This document shows, one piece after another, positions 55,566 to 64,000 of a DNA stretch of 64,000 bases. A program made the translations under genes and the position numbers. The notes beneath the pieces were generated by a model that saw only the letters and a list, made by a program, of their open reading frames with translations, did not search any database and was not told where the DNA came from. Each line of letters starts with the position of its first letter. The stretch's first letter is position 1. This DNA is from Methylomarinum vadi (lineage in GTDB: Bacteria; Pseudomonadota; Gammaproteobacteria; Methylococcales; Methylomonadaceae). The DNA lies in the NCBI RefSeq assembly GCF_000733935.1, contig NZ_JPON01000001.1, positions 1,364,001 to 1,428,000 on the forward strand, given 5' to 3'.

Positions 55566-55673
55566 TTCTCATCGTTCCTACGCTCTGCGTGGGAATGCAG
55601 ACTGAACCGTTCCGCGGTTCGGGACGCAGAGCGTCCCGAACTGGGTTCCCACGCAGAGCATGGGAACCAGATA
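55566..55673. repeat. ~110-bp structured repeat, copy C
   Basis: Same orientation as copies A and B, beginning TTCTCATCG and ending GGAACCAGATA. It lies between the decayed gene and hsdS. Copies B and C differ at only a few positions over about 108 bases. Confidence 0.88.
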
Positions 55674-55735
55674 TCGGAACCAGGCTGATATTGTCCTTCG
55701 ACACTATGAGCGGTGTGGTAACGATCAATCATCAC

Positions 55736-57502
55736 TTATGCCCCGCCGGATACGCAGGCTTCATCCGAGCTACTGATTGAGCATCGTGCCGCATTTTGGC
55801 TGTCGGGTTTGCCTGTGTACAGTTTTACCGGCGCTGTGGGTTCGGATTGTCGGCCTGTTAAAGGGGCTTCCTCGTTTGTTGCGTTGATGTCGGTGAGGCT
55901 GGCGACGGCGGCTGTGGCTAATTGTTCTGCAATTTTATTGGCTGAACGGAGATTGGCTTCTAGGGTATCGCAAAACTGCATTAGTTCATCGACACGCTTA
56001 ATAATACGTTTTTGTTCTGGTAATGGAGGGACTGGGATCGAGTAATTTGCAAGTGACTTGCCTGTTAAATGCTTGATTGTTGCTCCGGTATAAAAACGAC
56101 TAAGACGCCCCGAGAAATAATCACACTCCAAACAGATAAGCATATAACGAGGCATAACATCCTCAATGCATCGAAATCTATGCAAAGCTTTTTGAATGAT
56201 AAAAGGCTCATCAAGCTCCCAAATTGCTGCTCTACCCGGCTCTCCTCCTTCACAAATAACTAAGTCACCTTTTGTAACAGAAACTTTTTGAATTTCATGC
56301 TCTTCAATTTTCATCTCCAACAGATCTGATAGATCAAATGAATCCCATCTAACATTTTTATTTCTCAAATACGGATAGGAAATACCCTTGTTCTTTGATT
56401 TATCGAGCATCTTTCCCAAGCGGGCTTCACCAAGTATGGCTGTTCTTACCCATTTCCATGAGCCAGGAATTGACCAATCCAAATCGCCGTCTTCAATTTC
56501 ATGCATTTTTGAGGCGATAGCATTTAATAATCGATTAGATAGTTTTTCCTCTTCGTTCTGCTCAGTTAAGCACCCCATGATAGCCAAAGACCTAATCAAC
56601 TGCCTCAGACTAATCACATCCTCCGGCACGGTAAACAAGTGTTCGAAGTTGTCTTGCAGGCGTTGCCAGTGTTGTTTGAGTTCGAGCGGGCTGGTAGCCG
56701 CGGCGACGGCTTGCAGGGCGGCCTGACGCAGTTGGTTTTGCAGCTCGCGTTTGTGCTGTTGCTGTTTTTCCAGTCGGTCGCACAAGGCCATCAACTCGTC
56801 GACTTTGGCGACGATGCGGGCTTGTTCTTCGAGTGGTGGTAGAACTGCTGGCAAAGCTAACAGTTCATTTTGTTTTATCCCCGCTACCGTAGTTCCTTTA
56901 CCACTAACCTCTCTAGTTTTATAAAGAATTAAGAAAAAATCCTTATTTACCTCGCTAGGAAGCTCTAACGCTTTTAAGTCCTGGTTGATAGCCATGGGAA
57001 CGGTATTTATCACAATCTTACCCAGCCCCATTCTTGTGCAGACAATAATATGACCTTCTGGAATAAGATTACTGGAGCTATTGTTCAAACCTTCCTTAGT
57101 GATTCGGTCTTGAGTAGTAGAAAGAAATCTATGATCCGATAAATCCTTTACACTCGCCCAAAAAATATCGCCATTCCAATAAGCTAAATTACGCTTGGAA
57201 GGAGTCCCGCCACCTGTAATGGTCAGCACTAAATCACCAATTCGACATACTGCCCAATGTGATGGCGCGATAACACTTGAACGATCTATATAAGCTTGTT
57301 TGTGAACAACCTTTTTCTTTTCTGGGTGATTTGATTTTTTTTCGAGAATTGAAATAAGAAGTGCCTCAGCATTAACTTGGTCACCCTCTTTGGTTAAATC
57401 ACCGGATACTGCAAGATGTAGCACCAATTTTCGTAACTGCTCTATACCACCCGGCGCATTGGCGATATGCCCGAATTCTGCTAAAAACCGCTTGGCGTCC
57501 AT
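55736..57502 (-). CDS. hsdS: Type I restriction-modification specificity subunit
   Basis: A 588-residue HsdS with the usual two-fold layout: an N-terminal helical segment, target recognition domain 1 (about 75-225), central conserved coiled coil ('LEEQARIVAKVDELMALCDR'), target recognition domain 2 (about 350-490) and C-terminal coiled coil ('LPEQKRIIKRVDELMQFCDT'). The two recognition domains read the halves of a bipartite DNA site. Its length exceeds the common 400-450 residues because of longer spacers. The ATG overlaps the hsdM stop (TGATG). The recognition sequence cannot be predicted. Confidence 0.93.
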   Translation of the reverse strand: MDAKRFLAEFGHIANAPGGIEQLRKLVLHLAVSGDLTKEGDQVNAEALLISILEKKSNHPEKKKVVHKQAYIDRSSVIAPSHWAVCRIGDLVLTITGGGTPSKRNLAYWNGDIFWASVKDLSDHRFLSTTQDRITKEGLNNSSSNLIPEGHIIVCTRMGLGKIVINTVPMAINQDLKALELPSEVNKDFFLILYKTREVSGKGTTVAGIKQNELLALPAVLPPLEEQARIVAKVDELMALCDRLEKQQQHKRELQNQLRQAALQAVAAATSPLELKQHWQRLQDNFEHLFTVPEDVISLRQLIRSLAIMGCLTEQNEEEKLSNRLLNAIASKMHEIEDGDLDWSIPGSWKWVRTAILGEARLGKMLDKSKNKGISYPYLRNKNVRWDSFDLSDLLEMKIEEHEIQKVSVTKGDLVICEGGEPGRAAIWELDEPFIIQKALHRFRCIEDVMPRYMLICLECDYFSGRLSRFYTGATIKHLTGKSLANYSIPVPPLPEQKRIIKRVDELMQFCDTLEANLRSANKIAEQLATAAVASLTDINATNEEAPLTGRQSEPTAPVKLYTGKPDSQNAARCSISSSDEACVSGGA

Positions 57503-59292
57503 CAGACTTCCCCGCCTTCGAAATGGTGGGCCAGCGCCGCAGCCAGTTCATTTTGCAAGGCGTCTTCGGTGGCCTCGATTTCGACTATCAGTTTTTTGTA
57601 CTTTTCCAGCAGGACATCCGGATCGTGACTTTCCTCTTCCGGGGCGTTGGGGTTTTTGATGTCCAGGTTGTAGATCGGCCAATACAAGCGGTCGCCGGCG
57701 GCCTGGGCGTCGCGGGCCTGCAGCCGCAGCGATTCGGCCCGGCCCTGCAACTCGGCGATTTGCGCGTTGACCTGCTCGCGGCCGTCGCTGTCTTTGGTTC
57801 CTTTCAGGCTTTCTCGCAAGCCGCGCGCCTCGTTGTCCAGCTTGCCGGCTTCGTTGTTCAGGTTTTCGGCCTTGTCCCAATGCGGCCGCGCCGCGGCGAC
57901 GGCCTCCTCCCGCTTCGATTTAAAATCCACCTTCCAGGCGAATTCGTTTTCCTGGCGGTCGGCAAAGCCGTTGTCCTCGCTGCCCCACCAGGCTTTTTCC
58001 GCGTCGAACTCCTCCAGGCGTATCGGTTTGGTCTTGGAATAGCTCTTGTAACCCTCGGGATAGGGATGTTCGTAAAACCAGATGGCGTCGGTGGCGAATT
58101 GTTCGCTGCCGTCGCGCGCCACACCCTTTCGGGTGAAAAACAGCAGGTTGGTTTTGATCGTGGTGTACGGGGCGAACACGCCCTTGGGCAAGCGCACGAT
58201 GGTGTGCAATTGGCATTCGCGCAGCAGCAGTTCCTTCAGTTTGCCCTTGACGCCGTCGCCGAACATGAAGCCGTCGGGCAGGACCACGGCGGCGCGGCCG
58301 TTGTCTTTCAACAGCTTTTTAATCATCAGCGCCATGAACATATCGGCGGTTTCGCGGGTTTTAAGGTCGGCGGGATAGTCGGCGCCGACGCCGTCGTCTT
58401 CATAGCCGCCGAACGGCGGATTGGTGATGATGCAGTCGTGCTTGTCCAGCGCGGACCAATCGTTCCAGGCCTTGGCCAGGGTATTGCGGTGGTCGATCTG
58501 GCTGGGCACGTCGATATCGTGCAGCAACATATTGGTAGTGCACAGCAGATGCGGCAATTGCTTTTTCTCGAAGCCGAAGATCAGCTCTTCGATGGCGCGT
58601 TTGTCTTCGGCGCTGGATTTCAGGTCGATTTGGCCGCGCAGATGGTCGATGGCGGCGGTCAAAAAGCCGCCGGTGCCGCAAGCGGGATCGAGCACGGATT
58701 CGCGTTTGTCCAAACGCGGATCGACCCTCTGCACCATGAATTGGGTTATCGCGCGCGGGGTGTAAAACTCACCGGCGTTGCCGGCGGCGCGCAGGTCGTT
58801 GAGCAACTGTTCGTAGACATCGCCGATATTGGCGCGGGTCTTGAAGTCGTGAAAGTTGATAGCCTCTTCGAGTTTTTCGATGATGGCCAGCATCAACGGC
58901 CCGGACTTCATGTAATTGTTGGCGTCCTCGAATACCTGCTTGATGACTTTGTGCTGTTTGCTGGCGTTAGGGTCGATGTTGTCTTTTAACGCGGGAAACA
59001 GCTCGTTATTGACGAAGGCGATCAATTCGCTTCCCGCGATTTGCGGTTGTTTTTTGCCGGCTGGGTCGGTTTTATAGGCCGCCCAGTTGCGCCAGCGGAA
59101 ACGCTCCGGAATGGGCGAGCGGTAGGTTTTGCCGTTTTCCGCGGCGTCGTCTTCCCATTCGTCTTCGCGTTGATCGAAGACTTTTAAAAACAACATCCAG
59201 GTGAGCTGGCCCAGGCGTTGGGCGTCGCCATCGACGCCGTCGTCTTTGCGCATGATGTCTTGAATGCTTTTTACGGTACTGCTGAGGTTCAT
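57502..59292 (-). CDS. hsdM: Type I restriction-modification methyltransferase subunit
   Basis: A 596-residue N6-adenine methyltransferase. The N-terminal HsdM helical domain ('LTWMLFLKVFDQRED') is followed by SAM motif I 'LDPACGTGGFLTAAIDHL' and catalytic motif IV 'IITNPPFGGYED'. A charged coiled coil near residues 470-540 may contact HsdS. The start at 59292 ('MNLSSTVKSIQDIM') is preferred over an upstream TTG inside the hsdR end. It methylates the host site and forms M2S1 with HsdS. Confidence 0.93.
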   Translation of the reverse strand: MNLSSTVKSIQDIMRKDDGVDGDAQRLGQLTWMLFLKVFDQREDEWEDDAAENGKTYRSPIPERFRWRNWAAYKTDPAGKKQPQIAGSELIAFVNNELFPALKDNIDPNASKQHKVIKQVFEDANNYMKSGPLMLAIIEKLEEAINFHDFKTRANIGDVYEQLLNDLRAAGNAGEFYTPRAITQFMVQRVDPRLDKRESVLDPACGTGGFLTAAIDHLRGQIDLKSSAEDKRAIEELIFGFEKKQLPHLLCTTNMLLHDIDVPSQIDHRNTLAKAWNDWSALDKHDCIITNPPFGGYEDDGVGADYPADLKTRETADMFMALMIKKLLKDNGRAAVVLPDGFMFGDGVKGKLKELLLRECQLHTIVRLPKGVFAPYTTIKTNLLFFTRKGVARDGSEQFATDAIWFYEHPYPEGYKSYSKTKPIRLEEFDAEKAWWGSEDNGFADRQENEFAWKVDFKSKREEAVAAARPHWDKAENLNNEAGKLDNEARGLRESLKGTKDSDGREQVNAQIAELQGRAESLRLQARDAQAAGDRLYWPIYNLDIKNPNAPEEESHDPDVLLEKYKKLIVEIEATEDALQNELAAALAHHFEGGEV

Positions 59293-59318
59293 TAATTCGT
59301 CTCTTGACCAGGCGATGA

Positions 59319-61745
59319 TCAAGCCGACCGATCATCACGATAAAGTTCGTTTTCCAGGGTTTTTATGGCCTGGTTGTATTGTTCCAGGCCGCCAAAAATG
59401 TTTCGTCGAATCTGGGTCTTGCTGCCCATTTGATCGAAGGGAGGCAATTCTAACACTTTTGGGTTTTCAATATCCTGTACGCCGTGGTCAGCGAACTTAT
59501 CCAACAATGCCTCCAATACGGCCCTGGCCTGTTCGCCGTATTGACCGAACACGTCGCGCTTTTTGACTTTTTGCGCGCGTTCGCGGTGGGTCAGCGGCTT
59601 TTGGTTGAAGGCGACATGGGCGACGAGATCGAAGGCATCCAGGTCTTTGCCGTTGGGCACGGCCTGTTGCAACACATCGAGCGGCACGCCGTGCTCGGCC
59701 AACTCCTCCAAGATGGCTTGCTTGCGTTCGCTTTCATTCCAGCGGCGCAAAAAATCGCCGAGGGAACCAAAATTGTGTTGCAACGATGCCTGTATCTGGT
59801 CTTTCAACAAGACGCGATAATCTTCGGTAATCAGTTTGCCGTCCGCATCGAGGTATTGCGATCGCTCCACCGCGAGGTTGACCTTGACATCGCCGATGAC
59901 GTATTTGGCTCGGCCTTCACCGGCGCCGCCCGTTCCCGCATCGGACTCATCGTCGTCATCGTCTCCGGTCGATGCTTCATCATCTCTATTCGTCGTATCC
60001 ATATCGTCGTTGTCTTCCTGTTCTTCCGGCGGCACAATGGGATCATCCGGCTTTGGTTCGTAGATCACCACCGGTTCGCCGTCGAAATCCGGATCGGCGA
60101 ACAAGCGCGTCGCGCCCTTGAAATCCATGATGGTGAAATAGAGTTTGTTGTAATCTTCACGCAAGCGCGTGCCGCGGCCAATGATCTGTTTGAACTCGGT
60201 CATGGAGTTGATGTTTTGATCGAGCACGATCAATTTGCAGGTCTTGGCGTCCACCCCGGTGGACAACAGTTTTGAGGTGGTGGCGATGACGGGATAAGGC
60301 TCGTCGTTATCGATGAAGTAAGAAAGCTGGGCCTTGCCTTCGTTATCGTCGCCGGTGATGCGCATGACGTAGCGACGATTGCTTGCCGCGGCCGGAATCA
60401 GTTTGACCAGTTCCTGGCGCATGCGTTCGGCGTGGTCCTGATCGTCGCAAAAGACAATGGTTTTCGCCATGGGATCGGTGGCTTTCAGGTATTCCCACAC
60501 TTTACCGGCGACGAAGCGGGTGCGTTGTTCCAATACCAGATTGCGGTCGAAGTCCTTGGTGTTGTACTGGCGTTGTTCCACAACTTGACCCTGTTTATCG
60601 ATTTTGCCTTGTTCGGGCGTATAACCGATGGCGTCGACATCGGAAGCGATGCGGATGACTTTGTAAGGAGCTAAAAAACCGTCTTCGATGCCTTGCTTGA
60701 GTGAATAGGTGTAAACCGGGTCTCCAAAATAAGTGATGTTGGAGACTTCCTTGGTTTCCTTCGGCGTCGCGGTTAGGCCAAGATGGGTGGCGCCCTTGAA
60801 ATAATCGAGGATTTCTCGCCATGCGGAGTCTTCCGCCGCACTGCCGCGATGGCACTCGTCGATCACGACCAGATCGAAAAAATCCTCGGGGAACTGGCGG
60901 TAGATCTGTTTCCATTCATCCTTGCCGGTCACGGCCTGATAGAGGGCTAGATAAATTTCGTAATGCTTTTTGGCCTCGCGGTTGGCGACCTTGTGCATCG
61001 CCTCGCCAAACGGCGCGAAGTCTTGTTGCATGGTTTGGTCCACCAGGATGTTGCGGTCCGCCAAAAATAAAATGCGTTTTTTGGCTTTGGCCTTCCATAA
61101 ACGCCAGACGATTTGAAAGGCGGTGTAGGTTTTGCCCGTGCCCGTGGCCATGACGAGCAGTACGCGGTCCTGCCCCTTGGCGATGGCCTCCAAGGCGCGA
61201 TTGATGGCGACGCGTTGATAATAGCGGGGTTCCTTGCCGCTGCCGTCACTGTAATAAGGCTGCTCGATAATGGGCAAGAGTTTAGGATCGGCTACGCCCT
61301 TCCATTGCTGATACAACGACCATAATTTTTCCGGCCCCGGCAATTCGTCGAGGGATAGTTCTCTTTCAATCGGCTGGGTCAGTCCGGTTCTGTCGTGGAA
61401 CAAAAAACCATCGCCATTGCTGCTGATGGCAAAGGGAGCGTCCAACAGCTCGGCGTAAACCAGCGCCTGCTGCATGCCATGGCCTAAGGTTAAGGTGTTC
61501 TTCTTCGCTTCGATGACGGCGATCGCTACGTTGGGCTTGGCGTAAAGCACGAAATCGGCGCGCTTAGGTCCGCCTTTGGCGTCGGGATTTTTAATGCGCC
61601 ACGCGATATTGCGGCGCACCATCACCCGACCGTCGGTAAGATTCACTTCTTCTCGAAATTGCGATTGCCGCCAGCCGGCCTTTACGATGGCGGGGGTAAT
61701 GAATTTGGTGCAGATGTCGCGTTCGCTGAGTTGCTTTTTATCCAT
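59319..61745 (-). CDS. hsdR: Type I restriction endonuclease subunit (EcoEI-like)
   Basis: An 808-residue subunit of the type IB group. The N-terminal nuclease domain has 'ADFVLYAKPNVAIAVIEAKK' (D...ExK). The SF2 translocase has 'LLVMATGTGKTYTAF' (Walker A), 'VVIDECHRG' (DECH) and 'IGRGTRLREDYNK' (motif VI). An acidic Asp/Glu-rich linker at about residues 590-625 precedes the C-terminal EcoEI-type assembly domain. The start at 61745 has AGAGGA 9 bases upstream. First gene of hsdR-hsdM-hsdS; the order and overlaps indicate one transcript. Confidence 0.94.
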   Translation of the reverse strand: MDKKQLSERDICTKFITPAIVKAGWRQSQFREEVNLTDGRVMVRRNIAWRIKNPDAKGGPKRADFVLYAKPNVAIAVIEAKKNTLTLGHGMQQALVYAELLDAPFAISSNGDGFLFHDRTGLTQPIERELSLDELPGPEKLWSLYQQWKGVADPKLLPIIEQPYYSDGSGKEPRYYQRVAINRALEAIAKGQDRVLLVMATGTGKTYTAFQIVWRLWKAKAKKRILFLADRNILVDQTMQQDFAPFGEAMHKVANREAKKHYEIYLALYQAVTGKDEWKQIYRQFPEDFFDLVVIDECHRGSAAEDSAWREILDYFKGATHLGLTATPKETKEVSNITYFGDPVYTYSLKQGIEDGFLAPYKVIRIASDVDAIGYTPEQGKIDKQGQVVEQRQYNTKDFDRNLVLEQRTRFVAGKVWEYLKATDPMAKTIVFCDDQDHAERMRQELVKLIPAAASNRRYVMRITGDDNEGKAQLSYFIDNDEPYPVIATTSKLLSTGVDAKTCKLIVLDQNINSMTEFKQIIGRGTRLREDYNKLYFTIMDFKGATRLFADPDFDGEPVVIYEPKPDDPIVPPEEQEDNDDMDTTNRDDEASTGDDDDDESDAGTGGAGEGRAKYVIGDVKVNLAVERSQYLDADGKLITEDYRVLLKDQIQASLQHNFGSLGDFLRRWNESERKQAILEELAEHGVPLDVLQQAVPNGKDLDAFDLVAHVAFNQKPLTHRERAQKVKKRDVFGQYGEQARAVLEALLDKFADHGVQDIENPKVLELPPFDQMGSKTQIRRNIFGGLEQYNQAIKTLENELYRDDRSA

Positions 61746-61919
61746 AGTGCGACATCCTCTTTGCAACGGTGGTTAGACTGTTTGCTATCTTGAAGCGTCT
61801 GATCGGCTTAATCAGTTCCTGGTCGATTTCTATTCCGGCTTTAGGTTCCGGCGTTGGCAGGTTGGATTGCATACGGTTTCATTCCGTGAATAGTTTTAAC
61901 ACCGGAATGATTATAGCCG

Positions 61920-62441
61920 CTAACGCTTTCGTTGTAAGCCGTACAGCTGGTACAACGCAACGATGGGATAGTCATAATCCAAGGCCTTCATCGACATTCG
62001 ATTGAGCTTATGAATGATTTGAGGAATCATCGGGCTGTGCACACCCCCCTCCATTTCAATCTGAATCTGATAGTGGAAAGCCAGATCATTCATCGAGCCC
62101 ATCACAATGCGATTGTTGGTGGCGGCGTAGCCGATGTTTTCGTATTCCCGCATGATGCGATCCCGTAACGACTCGTCAAAGCCTTCTTCAGCCAACACGC
62201 ATTGCAGCAGGTTTCCGAACAAGGTATCGAGTTGCCGGATGCGCTCCCTTTTCAGGTCGGGAATGATGAAATTGAATAGCGTCTTATCGTTGACGAACAA
62301 CACGCATTTGCGCCGCTTGATAAACAGCAGATTGGCGTGCCAGGAGCCCAGCGTGGCTTCGTCCGGTTCCTGAGCGATCAGGTTGGCCTTTTTCAGGCCC
62401 ATTTCTTTTTGCAGTTTCTGCGTGCAGCGGACCAGTTGCAT
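61920..62441 (-). CDS. DUF6933-like protein
   Basis: A 173-residue protein. 'LGSWHANLLFIKRRKCVLFV' and 'NDKTLFNFIIPDLKRERI' match a domain I recall as DUF6933, of unknown function, often found in accessory regions. The start at 62441 ('MQLVRCTQKLQKEMG') agrees with the usual family N-terminus; a GTG at 62489 would add sixteen residues and lacks a spaced ribosome site. It lies 175 bases upstream of hsdR on the same strand and could share its transcript. Confidence 0.6.
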   Translation of the reverse strand: MQLVRCTQKLQKEMGLKKANLIAQEPDEATLGSWHANLLFIKRRKCVLFVNDKTLFNFIIPDLKRERIRQLDTLFGNLLQCVLAEEGFDESLRDRIMREYENIGYAATNNRIVMGSMNDLAFHYQIQIEMEGGVHSPMIPQIIHKLNRMSMKALDYDYPIVALYQLYGLQRKR

Positions 62442-62676
62442 GAATATGTGAATAACATTAATTAACTTTGCTAGTTTAGCATTGTTCACCTATTGGTATT
62501 GCCAGCCCATTTTTTAGCCACGAACCTTATCGTACTGGTATTCATATCTCCTTGCATCCGTTGCCGTCCTGTCTGAATCTCAGTTTCGTGTCCAATTTTA
62601 CATTGCTAATTTTTTTCAACCTTAGTACAAATGGACCTATTGGTTTTCGATTAAAAAACACACAACGGAGGCAATC

Positions 62677-63276
62677 ATGAAACTCTATTACTCTCCCGGC
62701 GCTTGTTCTTTATCACCCCATATCGTCGCTTGCGAAGCGGAATTGCCGATCGAATTGATCAAGGTCGACTTGGGAAGCAAACAGACCGAAACAGGCGAAG
62801 ATTTTTGGCGGATCAACCCTAATGGCTATGTGCCGGTGCTGCTGCTCGACGACGGCAACAAGCTCAGCGAATGCCCCGTTATCTTGCAATATCTTGCCGA
62901 TCTGGCCCCCGATAAGAAACTAGCGCCCGAGAACGGCACGTTTGACCGCTACTTATTACAACAATGGCTAAATTTCATCTCCAGCGAGATTCACAAGAAT
63001 TTTTCACCGTTGTTCGATCCTAATGCGCATGAAGCCGTCAAGGAAGCGGCCGTCGCTCGATTGACGACGCGCCTGAAGTCGGCCGCCAATCACTTGGCCG
63101 GGCAACCGTATTTACTCGGCAAGGAGTATAGCGTGGCCGATGTTTATCTGTTTGTGGCATTAAGCTGGGGGCGTTATGTCGATTTGGAAATCGCCAAGTG
63201 GCCGGCTCTGGCCCGCTTTGTGGAAAAAATCTCCGCGCGTCCTGCGGTGCAAAAAGCGTTACAGGAAGAAGACTAA
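62677..63276 (+). CDS. gst: Glutathione S-transferase, beta-class-like
   Basis: A 199-residue GST. The thioredoxin-fold N-terminus 'MKLYYSPGACSLSPHIVACE' has the beta-class cysteine at position 10, 'NPNGYVPVLLLDDG' forms the cis-Pro loop, and the C-terminal helical domain ends 'ISARPAVQKALQEED'. CGGAGGC lies 6 bases before the ATG. The last codon is followed by a TAA contributed by the edge of IS copy 3, so the native C-terminus, usually a few residues longer, was clipped. Activity is probably kept. Confidence 0.9.
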   Translation: MKLYYSPGACSLSPHIVACEAELPIELIKVDLGSKQTETGEDFWRINPNGYVPVLLLDDGNKLSECPVILQYLADLAPDKKLAPENGTFDRYLLQQWLNFISSEIHKNFSPLFDPNAHEAVKEAAVARLTTRLKSAANHLAGQPYLLGKEYSVADVYLFVALSWGRYVDLEIAKWPALARFVEKISARPAVQKALQEED

Positions 63277-63860
63277 ACAACCACCCGCTCAAGCGGGTGG
63301 GTTCCAATAACGGACTGAAAGTCCGGATACGCGTCGACTAAACGACGCGTCTTAGTCGGGCTCCATCTTGAAATTATCGTTTGGATTAGGTTCAAAGTGA
63401 TGCTCCAAATATTGCTTTATCATCTCATCAGTCATTTGCCCCACTGTGGCGCAAAAATAACCGCGGGCCCAAAAATGTCGACCCCAATATCGCTTTTTCA
63501 AGTGCGGGAACTCTTCGAACAGATAGCTCGAAGTTCGTCCCTTGATTCGCCTCATGATTTCGCTTGGGGCCATAGTCGGCGGCGCACTCACCAAAATGTG
63601 CACATGATCTTTGCTCACGACACCTTTGATAATCCGTATCTCAAAGGCTTCGCATGTCTGCCGCACCAAGTCTCTCACTCGTTCGGCTATTTCATCCTTC
63701 AGCACTTTATAACGATACTTCGTAACCCAAACAAAATGATACTCAATTTGGTAAACCGTATGGCTGCCGTATCTATAGTCCATCGCCACCTCCTTGGGCA
63801 AATTATCGCAGCTAAAGCTGACCGGCTAAAGCCGGTGGTTTAAACCTTATGATGGATAAT
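63272..63860 (-). mobile_element. IS200/IS605-type element, copy 3
   Basis: 589 bp, same orientation as copy 1. Its right end is joined to the gst C-terminus and its left end lies 44 bases before the next gene. Together with copy 2 it brackets the hsd region in inverted orientation. Confidence 0.9.
63352..63783 (-). CDS. tnpA: IS200-like transposase TnpA (copy 3)
   Basis: A 143-residue Y1 transposase, identical in protein to the other copies (HVH at 60-62, Tyr125), with AAGGAGGTG just before the ATG. Confidence 0.93.
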   Translation of the reverse strand: MDYRYGSHTVYQIEYHFVWVTKYRYKVLKDEIAERVRDLVRQTCEAFEIRIIKGVVSKDHVHILVSAPPTMAPSEIMRRIKGRTSSYLFEEFPHLKKRYWGRHFWARGYFCATVGQMTDEMIKQYLEHHFEPNPNDNFKMEPD

Positions 63861-63904
63861 TAATTTAAATCTTTTATTCGCACGATCATTGTAAAGGCGC
63901 CACC

Positions 63905-64000
63905 TTGCCTACCGTTCTAACCCACCCCGCAGTCCCCCTAGCCTTGGCTTGCGGACTCGGACGCGAGATGATTTCAAAACGCCTGCTGACGGCTGGAATC
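63905..64000 (+). CDS. Membrane-bound metal-dependent hydrolase (DUF457/YdjM-like), 5' end only
   Basis: Only the first 32 codons are in the window. They read 'LPTVLTHPAVPLALACGLGR', the N-terminal pattern of the YdjM/YbcI family of putative membrane hydrolases, with the conserved 'THPAVPLAL'. The start is a TTG with AAAGG 7 bases upstream. IS copy 3 ends 44 bases before it, so its native promoter may have been displaced. Confidence 0.6.
   Translation, partial: MPTVLTHPAVPLALACGLGREMISKRLLTAGI

Noticed and set aside
57523-58989. A 488-codon open frame on the plus strand opposite hsdM
   Set aside because: It is a low-complexity shadow of hsdM, whose methyltransferase motifs are clear.
53474-63904. 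Prophage or integrative element around hsdRMS
   Set aside because: No integrase, phage structural gene or attachment-site duplication is visible; IS copies and dispersed repeats account for the mobility signs.

Overview
The window is chromosomal DNA of a gammaproteobacterium. The gene orders rimP-nusA-infB-rbfA-truB-rpsO, pdxA-rsmA, prfB-lysS and ffs-dnaX-ybaB-recR, together with the protein sequences, point to that class. An ornithine-lipid-type acyltransferase, a heme d1 cluster and abundant dispersed repeats would fit a type I methanotroph (Methylococcales), but no methane-oxidation gene is present, so the order is only an inference.

Layout. 1-6.7 kb: the translation/transcription operon rimP to rpsO (minus strand). 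6.7-9.6 kb: an SNF-type symporter, two small proteins and a first IS200-like element. 9.7-16.2 kb: a heme d1 / cytochrome cd1 cluster (cd1 protein, two c-type cytochromes, nirF, nirD, L, G, H, J), with a divergent MarR-type regulator that carries a C-terminal cysteine cluster. 17.2-19.9 kb: pdxA, rsmA and a CDP-alcohol phosphatidyltransferase. 20.0-22.8 kb: an arsenic operon (arsR, an ArsI-like lyase, arsC, acr3), facing a RelA that lacks its ACT domain. 24.9-29.9 kb: a reductase-like protein, an M14 peptidase, an alpha/beta hydrolase and a PlsC-GNAT fusion resembling OlsF. 30.2-35.8 kb: a non-canonical Hsp70 operon (TPR protein, J-like protein without HPD, GrpE-like protein, Hsp70, zinc-ribbon protein). 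36.2-50 kb: housekeeping genes, the 4.5S RNA gene, and a PepSY/two-component operon. 50.2-52.4 kb: rne with a long leader. 52.6 kb to the end: an accessory region with an isomerase, a truncated diguanylate cyclase, IS copies 2 and 3, three ~110-bp structured repeats, a decayed gene, a type I restriction-modification system (hsdRMS), a DUF6933-like protein, a GST and the start of a membrane hydrolase.

How genes work together. The nir genes encode most of the route from siroheme to heme d1 (decarboxylation by NirDLGH, then NirJ and NirF) plus a cd1 protein that mixes NirS and NirN features; nirE and a second cd1 protein are missing here. The ars genes cover sensing, C-As bond cleavage, arsenate reduction and arsenite export. 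The Hsp70 genes overlap by a few bases and look like one self-contained chaperone machine.

Three 589-bp IS200-like copies, almost identical, show recent mobility. They have altered neighbouring genes: one cuts a GGDEF gene, one supplies the gst stop codon, and one supplies the C-terminus of a small membrane protein.

All calls come from reading the sequence and remembered family motifs; no database search was run.
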